Shown piece after piece: positions 14,262 to 19,831 of a DNA stretch of 19,831 nucleotides. Source of the DNA: Candidatus Falkowbacteria bacterium HGW-Falkowbacteria-2 (lineage in GTDB: Bacteria > Patescibacteriota > Patescibacteriia > Patescibacteriales > UBA12465). Location: assembly GCA_002841655.1 (NCBI GenBank), contig PHAH01000019.1:1-19831 (forward strand), written 5' to 3'. Made by a program: the position numbers and the translations under genes. The first letter of the stretch is position 1. Every line of letters starts with the position of its first letter. The notes under the pieces were generated by a model. That model searched no databases and was not told where the DNA came from. It saw nothing but the letters and a program-made list of their open reading frames with translations.

Positions 14262-16487
14262 TTATTTCTTGTATCCACAGCCTTTGTCGCTGCAGACAAT
14301 GCCGCCATCTTTATCTTTCACAAGCAAAGACTCACAGTCAGGACATTTGTCGCCGGTTGGTTGGCCCCAGTAGGCGTTCTTACAATCAGGATAATTATCG
14401 CACGCATAGAAAGCACCGCGCTTACTAAACTTCTTTACGATTTTCCCAGTCTTGCAAGCTGGACAAATAATTTCCTTACCCTTATCAGCGCCATCGTCAA
14501 CGTTCTTAATATTCTTGCATTTGGGATAAGCAGTACAAGCTAGGAATGGTCCGTATTTACCAGTGCGCACCTTCATTTCGGAGCCACACTTATCGCAAGC
14601 AGTTCCTTTATATTTTTCATTGAGTGCATCGAGGGCGGGGTTGTCTTGCTTAACAGCTGCGCCGCCATCCATTTTTTTAATATTTCGACATTCAGGGAAG
14701 GCACTACAAGCTAAGAACTTACCATAGCGGCCGGTTTTTATCACCATCGCTGCTCCACATTTATCACACTTTTCTTCGGATGTTTCTTCAGGCATAATAT
14801 CACTTTTTTTAATATCTTCGTATTTCTTTTCTAAGTTTGAATGGAAGTCGCCGTAGAAATCAGCAATCAGTGGTTGCCACTCTTTTTCTCCTGCGGCAAC
14901 GAGATCAAGGTCATTTTCCATTCCAGCTGTGAAGTTATAGTCGACGATCTTGGGGAAATGTTCAACGAGTAAGTCGTTTACAACCAAGGCAATATCGGTG
15001 GGCTGTAGGCGCTTGTCTTCATTACGTTGGACGTAATTGCGAGTGATAATGGTATTTATCGTCGGTGCATAGGTAGACGGGCGGCCGATTCCGAATTTTT
15101 CCATTTCCTTAACGAGACCAGCGTCACTGAAGCGAGCCGGGGGCTTAGTCGCGTGCTGTTCAGTTTCAATCTTTAAGAAGGTCACAGCTTCGTTCTCACT
15201 TGGTTTGGGTAATACTTGTTCGGCCGTTTTTTCGGGATAAATTTTTAAGTAGCCATCGAAGACAAGAACTTGTCCGCTCGCTCGGAAGATATGCTTAGTG
15301 CCGTCAGTACAGGCAGCTTCGATATCAATTGTCGTGGCGCTTAATTTGGCGGCAGGCATCTGGGTTGCTAGGGTTCGTTGCCAGATTAGGTTGTATAAGC
15401 GATACTCGCCCTTATCCAATTTCTCTTTCAATTCATCGGGAGTGCGGCTGGCAAGGGTTGGTCTGATGGCTTCGTGAGCTTCTTGCGCGTTCTTACCCTT
15501 TGTTTTAAAAGTTCTTGGTTCGGGAAGGACATATTCAGGAGGTAAGGTTCCAGCTAGGTATTCTCTTGCTTCAATTAAGAACTGCGCGGAAAGGTTTAAG
15601 GAATCAGTTCTCATGTAAGTAATGAACCCTTGCTCATATAGCTTTTGCGCAAGTACCATCGTTTGTTTGGCACTGAAACCGAGCTGGCGGTTGGCGCCTT
15701 GCTGCAGAGTTGAGGTGGTGAAGGGTGAAGACGGATTCTTGCTGACTGATTTTTCTTCTACTTTAACGATGCGACCAATGGCATCAATTAATTGTTCTTT
15801 CAATGAGGCAGCGAGTTCGGCACTAATATCAAGCTTATCAAAAGTTTTTCCATCTAGGCGGAAGAGGTTGGCCTTGTAGGCGGTGCCGCTCTTTTCGTCT
15901 TTTACCTCCGCACTCACCGTCCAGTATTCTTGAGAGTTAAAGGCGAGAATTTCGCGTTCACGTTCGACGATAATGCGGATAGCAACGCTTTGCACGCGAC
16001 CTGCGGACAGGCCTTTAGCTACCTTCTTCCAGAGAAAGGGAGAGAGTTCATAGCCAACAAGGCGATCGAGAACCCGGCGTGCTTGCTGAGCGTCAACTAA
16101 ATCCTGATTAATACCACGGGGATTTTCTAAGGCCTGTATAATTGCGGGCTTTGTAATTTCATGAAAGACAATGCGCTGGGTTTTTGACTGATCAAGCTTT
16201 AATACCTTAGCCAGGTGCCAGGCGATGGCTTCTCCTTCACGGTCTTCGTCGGACGCGAGAATGACTGTCTCTGCTTTGGAGGCCGCGGCCTTAAGAGCGC
16301 TGGCAGTTTTTTTCGCTTTAGCTGGTGTGACGTATTTAGGCTCAAAGTTATTGGTAATGTCTATTCCCATCTCTTTGGCTGGTAAATCGCGGACATGACC
16401 AAAAGAGGACTCAACCTTGAAGTCGGCCCCTAAAAACTTACTAATGGTCTTGGCTTTGGTTGGCGACTCGACTATGATGAGTTTCAT
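14262..16487 (-). CDS. topA: DNA topoisomerase I (type IA) with four C-terminal zinc ribbons
   Basis: Relaxes negative supercoils by single-strand cutting. 741 residues. The N-terminal Toprim domain begins LIIVESPTKAKTISKFLG and contains ASDEDREGEAIAWHL, the acidic metal site. The catalytic tyrosine is Tyr291 in FITYMRTDSLNLS. The core continues to GRPSTYAPTINTIITRNYV. The C-terminus has four Cys4-type zinc ribbons (CDKC...CRNIK, CDKC...CKNIK, CPAC...CKNAY and CPDC...CGYKK); the last is shorter than the others. The start ATG (16487) directly opens the Toprim motif. It is likely cotranscribed with dprA upstream. Confidence 0.97.
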   Translation of the reverse strand: MKLIIVESPTKAKTISKFLGADFKVESSFGHVRDLPAKEMGIDITNNFEPKYVTPAKAKKTASALKAAASKAETVILASDEDREGEAIAWHLAKVLKLDQSKTQRIVFHEITKPAIIQALENPRGINQDLVDAQQARRVLDRLVGYELSPFLWKKVAKGLSAGRVQSVAIRIIVEREREILAFNSQEYWTVSAEVKDEKSGTAYKANLFRLDGKTFDKLDISAELAASLKEQLIDAIGRIVKVEEKSVSKNPSSPFTTSTLQQGANRQLGFSAKQTMVLAQKLYEQGFITYMRTDSLNLSAQFLIEAREYLAGTLPPEYVLPEPRTFKTKGKNAQEAHEAIRPTLASRTPDELKEKLDKGEYRLYNLIWQRTLATQMPAAKLSATTIDIEAACTDGTKHIFRASGQVLVFDGYLKIYPEKTAEQVLPKPSENEAVTFLKIETEQHATKPPARFSDAGLVKEMEKFGIGRPSTYAPTINTIITRNYVQRNEDKRLQPTDIALVVNDLLVEHFPKIVDYNFTAGMENDLDLVAAGEKEWQPLIADFYGDFHSNLEKKYEDIKKSDIMPEETSEEKCDKCGAAMVIKTGRYGKFLACSAFPECRNIKKMDGGAAVKQDNPALDALNEKYKGTACDKCGSEMKVRTGKYGPFLACTAYPKCKNIKNVDDGADKGKEIICPACKTGKIVKKFSKRGAFYACDNYPDCKNAYWGQPTGDKCPDCESLLVKDKDGGIVCSDKGCGYKK

Positions 16488-16513
16488 ATGGTTATAGTTA
16501 AAGCGCTAGTATT

Positions 16514-16531
16514 CGGCATTTTTTTGCCGAT
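16514..16531. repeat. Inverted repeat in the dprA-topA gap
   Basis: The arms TCGGCA and TGCCGA surround six T (+ strand). It lies 27-44 bases upstream of the topA start. On the - strand, weak promoter-like boxes (TTGAAA and AATACT) flank it, so it could be an operator. It is not a terminator for dprA, because no T-tract follows on the - strand. Confidence 0.4.
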
Positions 16532-16583
16532 TTTCAATTATTTCTGTGTAGTTTCTCATTTTCCAATATACTTAGTGTACTAT

Positions 16584-17465
16584 TTACTCCTGGGCTGTCA
16601 AGTTTGGGCTTGGCTCTCCGGCGATATTAGCGCCCTCGGCGATTAGTTGCTGGCAGCCGGCAGTTAGCGCGTTTGTCGGATTACTTGGTACGGCGAATGT
16701 TGGTCGTTTAAGTCTCATTGCGAGACGGGCAGTATTGATTGTTCCAGACTTCAGGCCGGCTTCGATTACTAATACTTGTTGGGCTATTGCCGCGAGCAGA
16801 CGATTGCGTCGAATGAAATGGGCTTTAAGGGGTGAAGTCGAGGGCGGGTATTCGGAGATTAGTAATCCGCCAGCGCTTATAGTATCTTGGGCAAGCTTAG
16901 CATTATCACGAGGATATATATAATCAAGTCCTGAGCCGAGAATGGCAATAGTGTGCCCCTTAGCTTTTAAGGCTGTTCTGTGGGTTATGGTATCGATTCC
17001 AGCGGCGAGACCGCTGGCAATACTATTAGCTGAGGCTAAATGTGAAGTATATCTTTTTGTTGCCAGCTCTGCGGAGCTAGTGGGCAGTCGGGAGCCAATG
17101 ACGGTTATTATATTACCGGGCGAGGGCCAGTCTCCGCGAGCGTAAAGGAGAGGTGGGGCATCATCTAAATCTCTAAAGCCGGAAAAGTATTTATCATGTT
17201 TAGGGGTAATGAGATACGTGCGGGTGGTATTTAGATAATCAATTAACTTGGCGGGTGAGAATTTGTTTCTGCCTGTTTGCCAATACTTTATACTTGCTGC
17301 TGGAATTTTATGGTTGCGCCAAGAAGATTCTGGGGCAGTAAAGGCCTCCTGCCAGCTACCAAACTCATTACCAAGAAGGCCTAATCTCTTTGGCCCAAGG
17401 CCGGGAATTGAGGCTAAGGCCGCCAAAAAGAGGTCATCCGTTTGTTGATAATACGGGCTTGACAT
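16584..17465 (-). CDS. dprA: DNA processing protein DprA/Smf
   Basis: Binds incoming single-stranded DNA during natural transformation and loads RecA; in many bacteria it is retained without known competence. 293 residues. An N-terminal helix-hairpin-helix-like region (LASIPGLGPKRL) precedes the Rossmann-fold DprA domain, with VIGSR, SGLAAGIDTITHRTAL, AILGSGLDYIYPR and FIRRNRLLAAIAQQVLVIEA. The usual GSLITA motif reads GTINTA. There is no C-terminal winged-helix domain, so it is a short form. The ATG at 17465 is preceded by no SD. On the opposite strand its start codon overlaps a TTGACA promoter box, so the two units may interfere. Confidence 0.93.
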   Translation of the reverse strand: MSSPYYQQTDDLFLAALASIPGLGPKRLGLLGNEFGSWQEAFTAPESSWRNHKIPAASIKYWQTGRNKFSPAKLIDYLNTTRTYLITPKHDKYFSGFRDLDDAPPLLYARGDWPSPGNIITVIGSRLPTSSAELATKRYTSHLASANSIASGLAAGIDTITHRTALKAKGHTIAILGSGLDYIYPRDNAKLAQDTISAGGLLISEYPPSTSPLKAHFIRRNRLLAAIAQQVLVIEAGLKSGTINTARLAMRLKRPTFAVPSNPTNALTAGCQQLIAEGANIAGEPSPNLTAQE

Positions 17466-17487
17466 GATGTCCGTTATTATTTAAGAT
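17459..17487 (+). promoter_or_regulatory. Promoter of the antisense-oriented hairpin RNA
   Basis: A perfect -35 TTGACA (17459-17464), 17-base spacer and -10 TAAGAT (17482-17487) point toward the 3' end of pth. The predicted start near 17494 coincides with the 5' edge of the long hairpin that follows. The -35 overlaps the dprA start codon on the other strand. Confidence 0.6.
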
Positions 17488-17493
17488 GGAGAG

Positions 17494-17599
17494 TTAAAAT
17501 CCCTTTGATTGCTTGTACAAAAGTTTAAGCGTTTATTGCCTTCCTCCTGGCTAATCGACGCACCTAAGCTTTTTGTATAAGCAGTCAAGGGGATTTTTT
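17494..17599 (+). ncRNA. Candidate small RNA: long hairpin with an anti-Shine-Dalgarno loop
   Basis: 17496-17522 pairs with 17571-17597 as an unbroken 27-bp helix with three wobbles (17504/17589, 17509/17584, 17515/17578). A further short helix (17523-17527 with 17565-17569) and a GCGT/ACGC stem extend it. The apex is ATTGCC/GGCTAAT with one bulge, presenting the 8-nt loop TTCCTCCT (17541-17548). On the + strand the wobbles are G-U; on the - strand they would be A-C mismatches, so selection appears to act on a + strand RNA. A promoter ends seven bases upstream and TTTTTT (17594-17599) closes it, two bases before the pth stop codon. Alternatives: a convergent terminator or a degenerate inverted-repeat element. 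No known RNA family was recognised. Confidence 0.6.
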
Positions 17600-17600
17600 C

Positions 17601-18155
17601 TTACATCGATTTCTTTAAAGTTTCGTAGCCACGGATAGCGGCTCCCTCCAAGGCGGCAAGCTCTTCTTTTTCAAAACGTTGTAATACAAACTTTTCTGGT
17701 GGTATTGGATTTCTAAGCAACGGAGTCTTTATGCCTAGTCTTAGTCGGGTGAACTTTTGGGTCTTTAGGCGATTAATAATTGATTGCACACCTTTATTGC
17801 CGCCGCTGCGAGAATCATCACTGATTTTCCAAGTACCAAGTTCGAGGTCAAGATCATCATGTATTACAAATAGGGTATCGTTGAGTTCTTGGTCCCTCTT
17901 AATAATACTAGGAAAGCGAGTTGCTAGTAAGTGATAGTATTTCAATACCTTAAAGGCGCTCTCACCCGAATTATTCATGAACGTCTGCGGTTTCACGAAA
18001 AGCCGTCCTTCAGCTTCCTTTACGAAGGCATTAAATCTTTTTTCAAAGCGCCAATTCTCTTCGCCTATCAATAGATCGAGCGCGATCCAAGCGGCGTTGT
18101 GACGGCTGCGCGCGTAGTTGTCGCCGGGATTTCCCAGGCCGATGATAATTTGCAT
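17601..18155 (-). CDS. pth: Peptidyl-tRNA hydrolase
   Basis: Frees tRNAs from peptidyl-tRNAs that drop off stalled ribosomes. 184 residues. Family motifs are present: IIGLGNPGDNYARSRHNAAW with the catalytic His in SRHN, VKPQTFMNNSGES, the catalytic-network aspartate in VIHDDLDLELG, and SGGNKGVQSI. The last motif is usually GGHNGL-like; here the His is absent and Asn-Lys is present, a variant worth noting. The ATG at 18155 begins the first beta strand directly. The gene lies between der and dprA on the same strand, but has its own promoter and a terminator separating it from der. Confidence 0.95.
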   Translation of the reverse strand: MQIIIGLGNPGDNYARSRHNAAWIALDLLIGEENWRFEKRFNAFVKEAEGRLFVKPQTFMNNSGESAFKVLKYYHLLATRFPSIIKRDQELNDTLFVIHDDLDLELGTWKISDDSRSGGNKGVQSIINRLKTQKFTRLRLGIKTPLLRNPIPPEKFVLQRFEKEELAALEGAAIRGYETLKKSM

Positions 18156-18184
18156 ACAAGTATTTCAAAATTTCTATCAATTAT

Positions 18185-18213
18185 ATTATAGCGTATTGAT
18201 GATGAAATGACGA
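18185..18213 (-). promoter_or_regulatory. Promoter of pth
   Basis: Read on the - strand: -35 TCGTCA (18208-18213), 17-base spacer, perfect -10 TATAAT (18185-18190). It would give a leader of about 23 bases with no Shine-Dalgarno. Confidence 0.55.
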
Positions 18214-18248
18214 TAAAACAAAGATATCCGCCAGGTGACGGATATCTT
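18211..18248 (-). terminator. Terminator after der
   Basis: A perfect 10-bp stem AAGATATCCG (18221-18230) / CGGATATCTT (18239-18248) with an 8-base loop. On the - strand it is followed by TTTGTTTTATCG. It lies 55 bases beyond the der stop and separates der from pth. Confidence 0.7.
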
Positions 18249-18302
18249 AAATATTGTCTGAACAGCGATTGGAGTGATAGCCGCTAACATTGCGGTTTTT
18301 TC

Positions 18303-19694
18303 TTAGGCTTCGCGTACGCCGTGAATGCGGCGATTCTTGGTCACGCGCAAACGGACTGGAGTGCCGGTAAAATTATATTGTTCTCTTAAACGATTTTCTA
18401 AGAAGCGGACATAGGAAAAATGGAGGTTGTCGCGAGAGCCGATGCGAATCGCAAATACAGGCGGATTGGATCTTTTTTGTTCGATTTCAAAAATGTGTGG
18501 CGCCTTCAGTCCTTTTCCTTTGGCGGGTAAGTGAATCTTTACAACGCGGCTCAAGAATTTCTTAAGCTGGGTGGGACTGACTTCAGTCTTGCGTCCCTCG
18601 GCAACTTCTAAGGCGAGGTCTAAAATCTTATTTACCTTTGATCCAGTTTTAGCGGAGACAAAGACTATTGGCGCCCAAGAGGCGAAAGGGAGTTTACCTA
18701 AAATACTTTCTTCCCATTTCTTCGGATTTTTTTCCTCAATTAAATCCCACTTGTTGGCAATGATAATTAGGCTTTTGTGACGATCAACAATTTCTTCAAC
18801 CATCTTGGCGTCTTGATGGGTGAGACCTTCACTGATATCAAGTACTAGTAAGGCGATATCGGCTCGTTGCAAAGACATTAATGACTGAGCAATGCCTTCC
18901 TTTTCCAATCCTTTCCCCTTATGACCATGACGAGATATGCCGGCAGTGTCGATAATGCGAATTAACTTACCGTTATAATCAAGCTCGGTATCTTGAGATT
19001 CTCTGGTAGTGTGTGGTTTGTCGCTGACAATCGCACGATCATACCCGAGTAGAGAATTGAGTAGGGAAGATTTGCCGACGTTAGGTTTTCCGACGATACA
19101 AAGTCGGGCCTCGCTGATTGGGTCGACTGCACCGCTTACATCCTTAACTGATTTTATACGACCTATGACAGCCTCAAGCATGTCGCCTGTACCACCGCCG
19201 GTTTGCGCAGAAACAGTAATAGGCTCACCGAGTCCTAAGCGATTGAAAGCGGCTGCTTCGGTGCGTTGCTTGCCACTGTCTATTTTATTTGCAATTAAAA
19301 TTGTTTTCTTTTGATATTTTGGATTGTTACGCAGGGCTTTCGCGAGCTGACGATCTTCTGGCATTAAGCCAGCCTTGCCATCTACTACGAACAGTAATAG
19401 TTCGGCTTGGTTTAAATAATTTAAAGCTTGTTGCTGTGCAAGTTCATCAATGTCTTCAGTTTTTTCTTGTTTCTTGCCGATAATGCGGGCATCGAGTAAA
19501 CCTGCCGTATCAACAAGGCGGAAGAGTTTACCATTCCAGTGAACAACTCCGAAATTAGCGTCACGAGTAGTGCCTTCGATATCAGAAACCAGCGCTTGGC
19601 GTTTTTCAACTAAGCGATTAAAAAGAGTAGATTTGCCGACATTAGTGCGGCCGCAGATGGCAACGAGAGGCAGATTGTCTGGTGTATATTCCAT
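18303..19694 (-). CDS. der: Ribosome-assembly GTPase Der (EngA), two GTPase domains
   Basis: Essential GTPase for maturation of the 50S ribosomal subunit. 463 residues with two tandem G domains and a KH-like C-terminal domain. First domain: P-loop GRTNVGKSTLFNRL (usually GRPNVGKS), DTAGL and NKID. Second domain: GKPNVGKSSLLNSL, DTAGI and NKWD. The C-terminal ~115 residues (RKTEVSPTQLKKFL to the RRIHGVREA end) form the KH-like domain. The start ATG (19694) opens just before the first G domain. It follows the upstream gene by eight bases and has no Shine-Dalgarno. Confidence 0.97.
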   Translation of the reverse strand: MEYTPDNLPLVAICGRTNVGKSTLFNRLVEKRQALVSDIEGTTRDANFGVVHWNGKLFRLVDTAGLLDARIIGKKQEKTEDIDELAQQQALNYLNQAELLLFVVDGKAGLMPEDRQLAKALRNNPKYQKKTILIANKIDSGKQRTEAAAFNRLGLGEPITVSAQTGGGTGDMLEAVIGRIKSVKDVSGAVDPISEARLCIVGKPNVGKSSLLNSLLGYDRAIVSDKPHTTRESQDTELDYNGKLIRIIDTAGISRHGHKGKGLEKEGIAQSLMSLQRADIALLVLDISEGLTHQDAKMVEEIVDRHKSLIIIANKWDLIEEKNPKKWEESILGKLPFASWAPIVFVSAKTGSKVNKILDLALEVAEGRKTEVSPTQLKKFLSRVVKIHLPAKGKGLKAPHIFEIEQKRSNPPVFAIRIGSRDNLHFSYVRFLENRLREQYNFTGTPVRLRVTKNRRIHGVREA

Positions 19695-19702
19695 ATTATT
19701 AA

Positions 19703-19831
19703 TTAATTCTGATCCTTGCCGACAATGAGAATGAAATCAGGATGTTCGGCGCTGTTTTTGTAGGTCTCAAGCCATGACGGGGCGTCATAGGCGAGGCTGG
19801 CGGTGCCAGCGGCCTTTAAAGTATCTAGAGC
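19703..19831 (-). CDS. C-terminus of a probable LytR/Cps2A/Psr-type (LytR_C) protein, 5' part outside window
   Basis: Only 42 residues are visible, open to the window edge. The end reads SLAYDAPSWLETYKNS followed by HPDFILIVGKDQN. A closing ILIVGKD-type strand after a tyrosine-containing segment is typical of the LytR C-terminal domain that often follows LCP domains in wall-polymer ligases. That recognition rests on a short stretch and may be wrong. It lies eight bases upstream of der on the same strand, so the two are probably co-transcribed. Confidence 0.45.
   Translation of the reverse strand, partial: ALDTLKAAGTASLAYDAPSWLETYKNSAEHPDFILIVGKDQN

Noticed and set aside
17494..17599. SRP (4.5S) RNA on the - strand, suggested by a GGAGGAAGG apex and hairpin shape
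   Set aside because: The conserved domain IV elements (GGTCAGG, GGAA tetraloop with AGCAG opposite) are absent, and the wobble pattern favours the + strand.
18281..18299. + strand terminator-like hairpin (AGCCGC/GCGGTT followed by T6)
   Set aside because: No convincing + strand promoter or transcript precedes it; both flanking genes run the other way. The stem is short.
1..19831. CRISPR array, insertion sequence or prophage
   Set aside because: No spaced direct repeats of array type, transposase, integrase or terminal inverted repeats were found in the reading frames or gaps.

Overview
The window looks like a chromosomal segment of a bacterium of the Patescibacteria (Candidate Phyla Radiation). 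This is inferred from gene families and style, not from a database match. The signs are a small-genome housekeeping layout, a dimeric-type glycyl-tRNA synthetase, very short intergenic gaps, almost no Shine-Dalgarno (SD) sites, promoters placed so that transcripts would be leaderless or nearly so, tRNAs without an encoded CCA, and several hypothetical proteins of a kind common in this group. No mobile element, phage gene or CRISPR array was seen.

Layout. (1) 1-1857, + strand: the 3' end of argS, then glyS and a terminator. (2) 1880-2254, +: a free-standing transcription unit for a tiny lysine-rich histone-H1-like protein. It has its own promoter, a long AT-rich leader with a perfect palindrome, the only textbook SD in the window, and a terminator. 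(3) 2303-3148, +: an exported metallo-beta-lactamase-fold protein related to the ComEC C-terminal domain. (4) 3182-3427, +: a strong promoter, a structured non-coding RNA closed by a 25-bp helix (6S-like rod), and a terminator. (5) 3437-7314, - strand: a DHH-family protein with degenerate active-site motifs, tRNA-Ile(UAU), tRNA-Val(GAC), Hsp20, a 63-aa orphan and a VanW-domain cell-surface protein. (6) 7362-14249, +: valS (broken by a -1 frameshift), a four-helix membrane protein, pheS, pheT and a one-helix protein with a charged tail, ending in a bidirectional terminator. (7) 14262-19831, -: topA, dprA, pth, der and the C-terminus of a probable LytR/Cps2A/Psr-type gene.

Most genes serve translation (four aminoacyl-tRNA synthetases, two tRNAs, peptidyl-tRNA hydrolase, the ribosome-assembly GTPase Der) or DNA handling (TopA, DprA, ComEC-like MBL protein, histone-like protein). 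DprA and the ComEC-like protein fit DNA uptake and recycling, but no uptake channel is present here.

The two most unexpected elements are non-coding. One is the 6S-like RNA. The other is a roughly 105-nt hairpin RNA predicted on the strand opposite dprA and pth. It has a promoter and T-tract of its own, and its 8-nt apical loop (UUCCUCCU) is complementary to a Shine-Dalgarno sequence. In a genome segment with almost no SD sites, that loop deserves testing.
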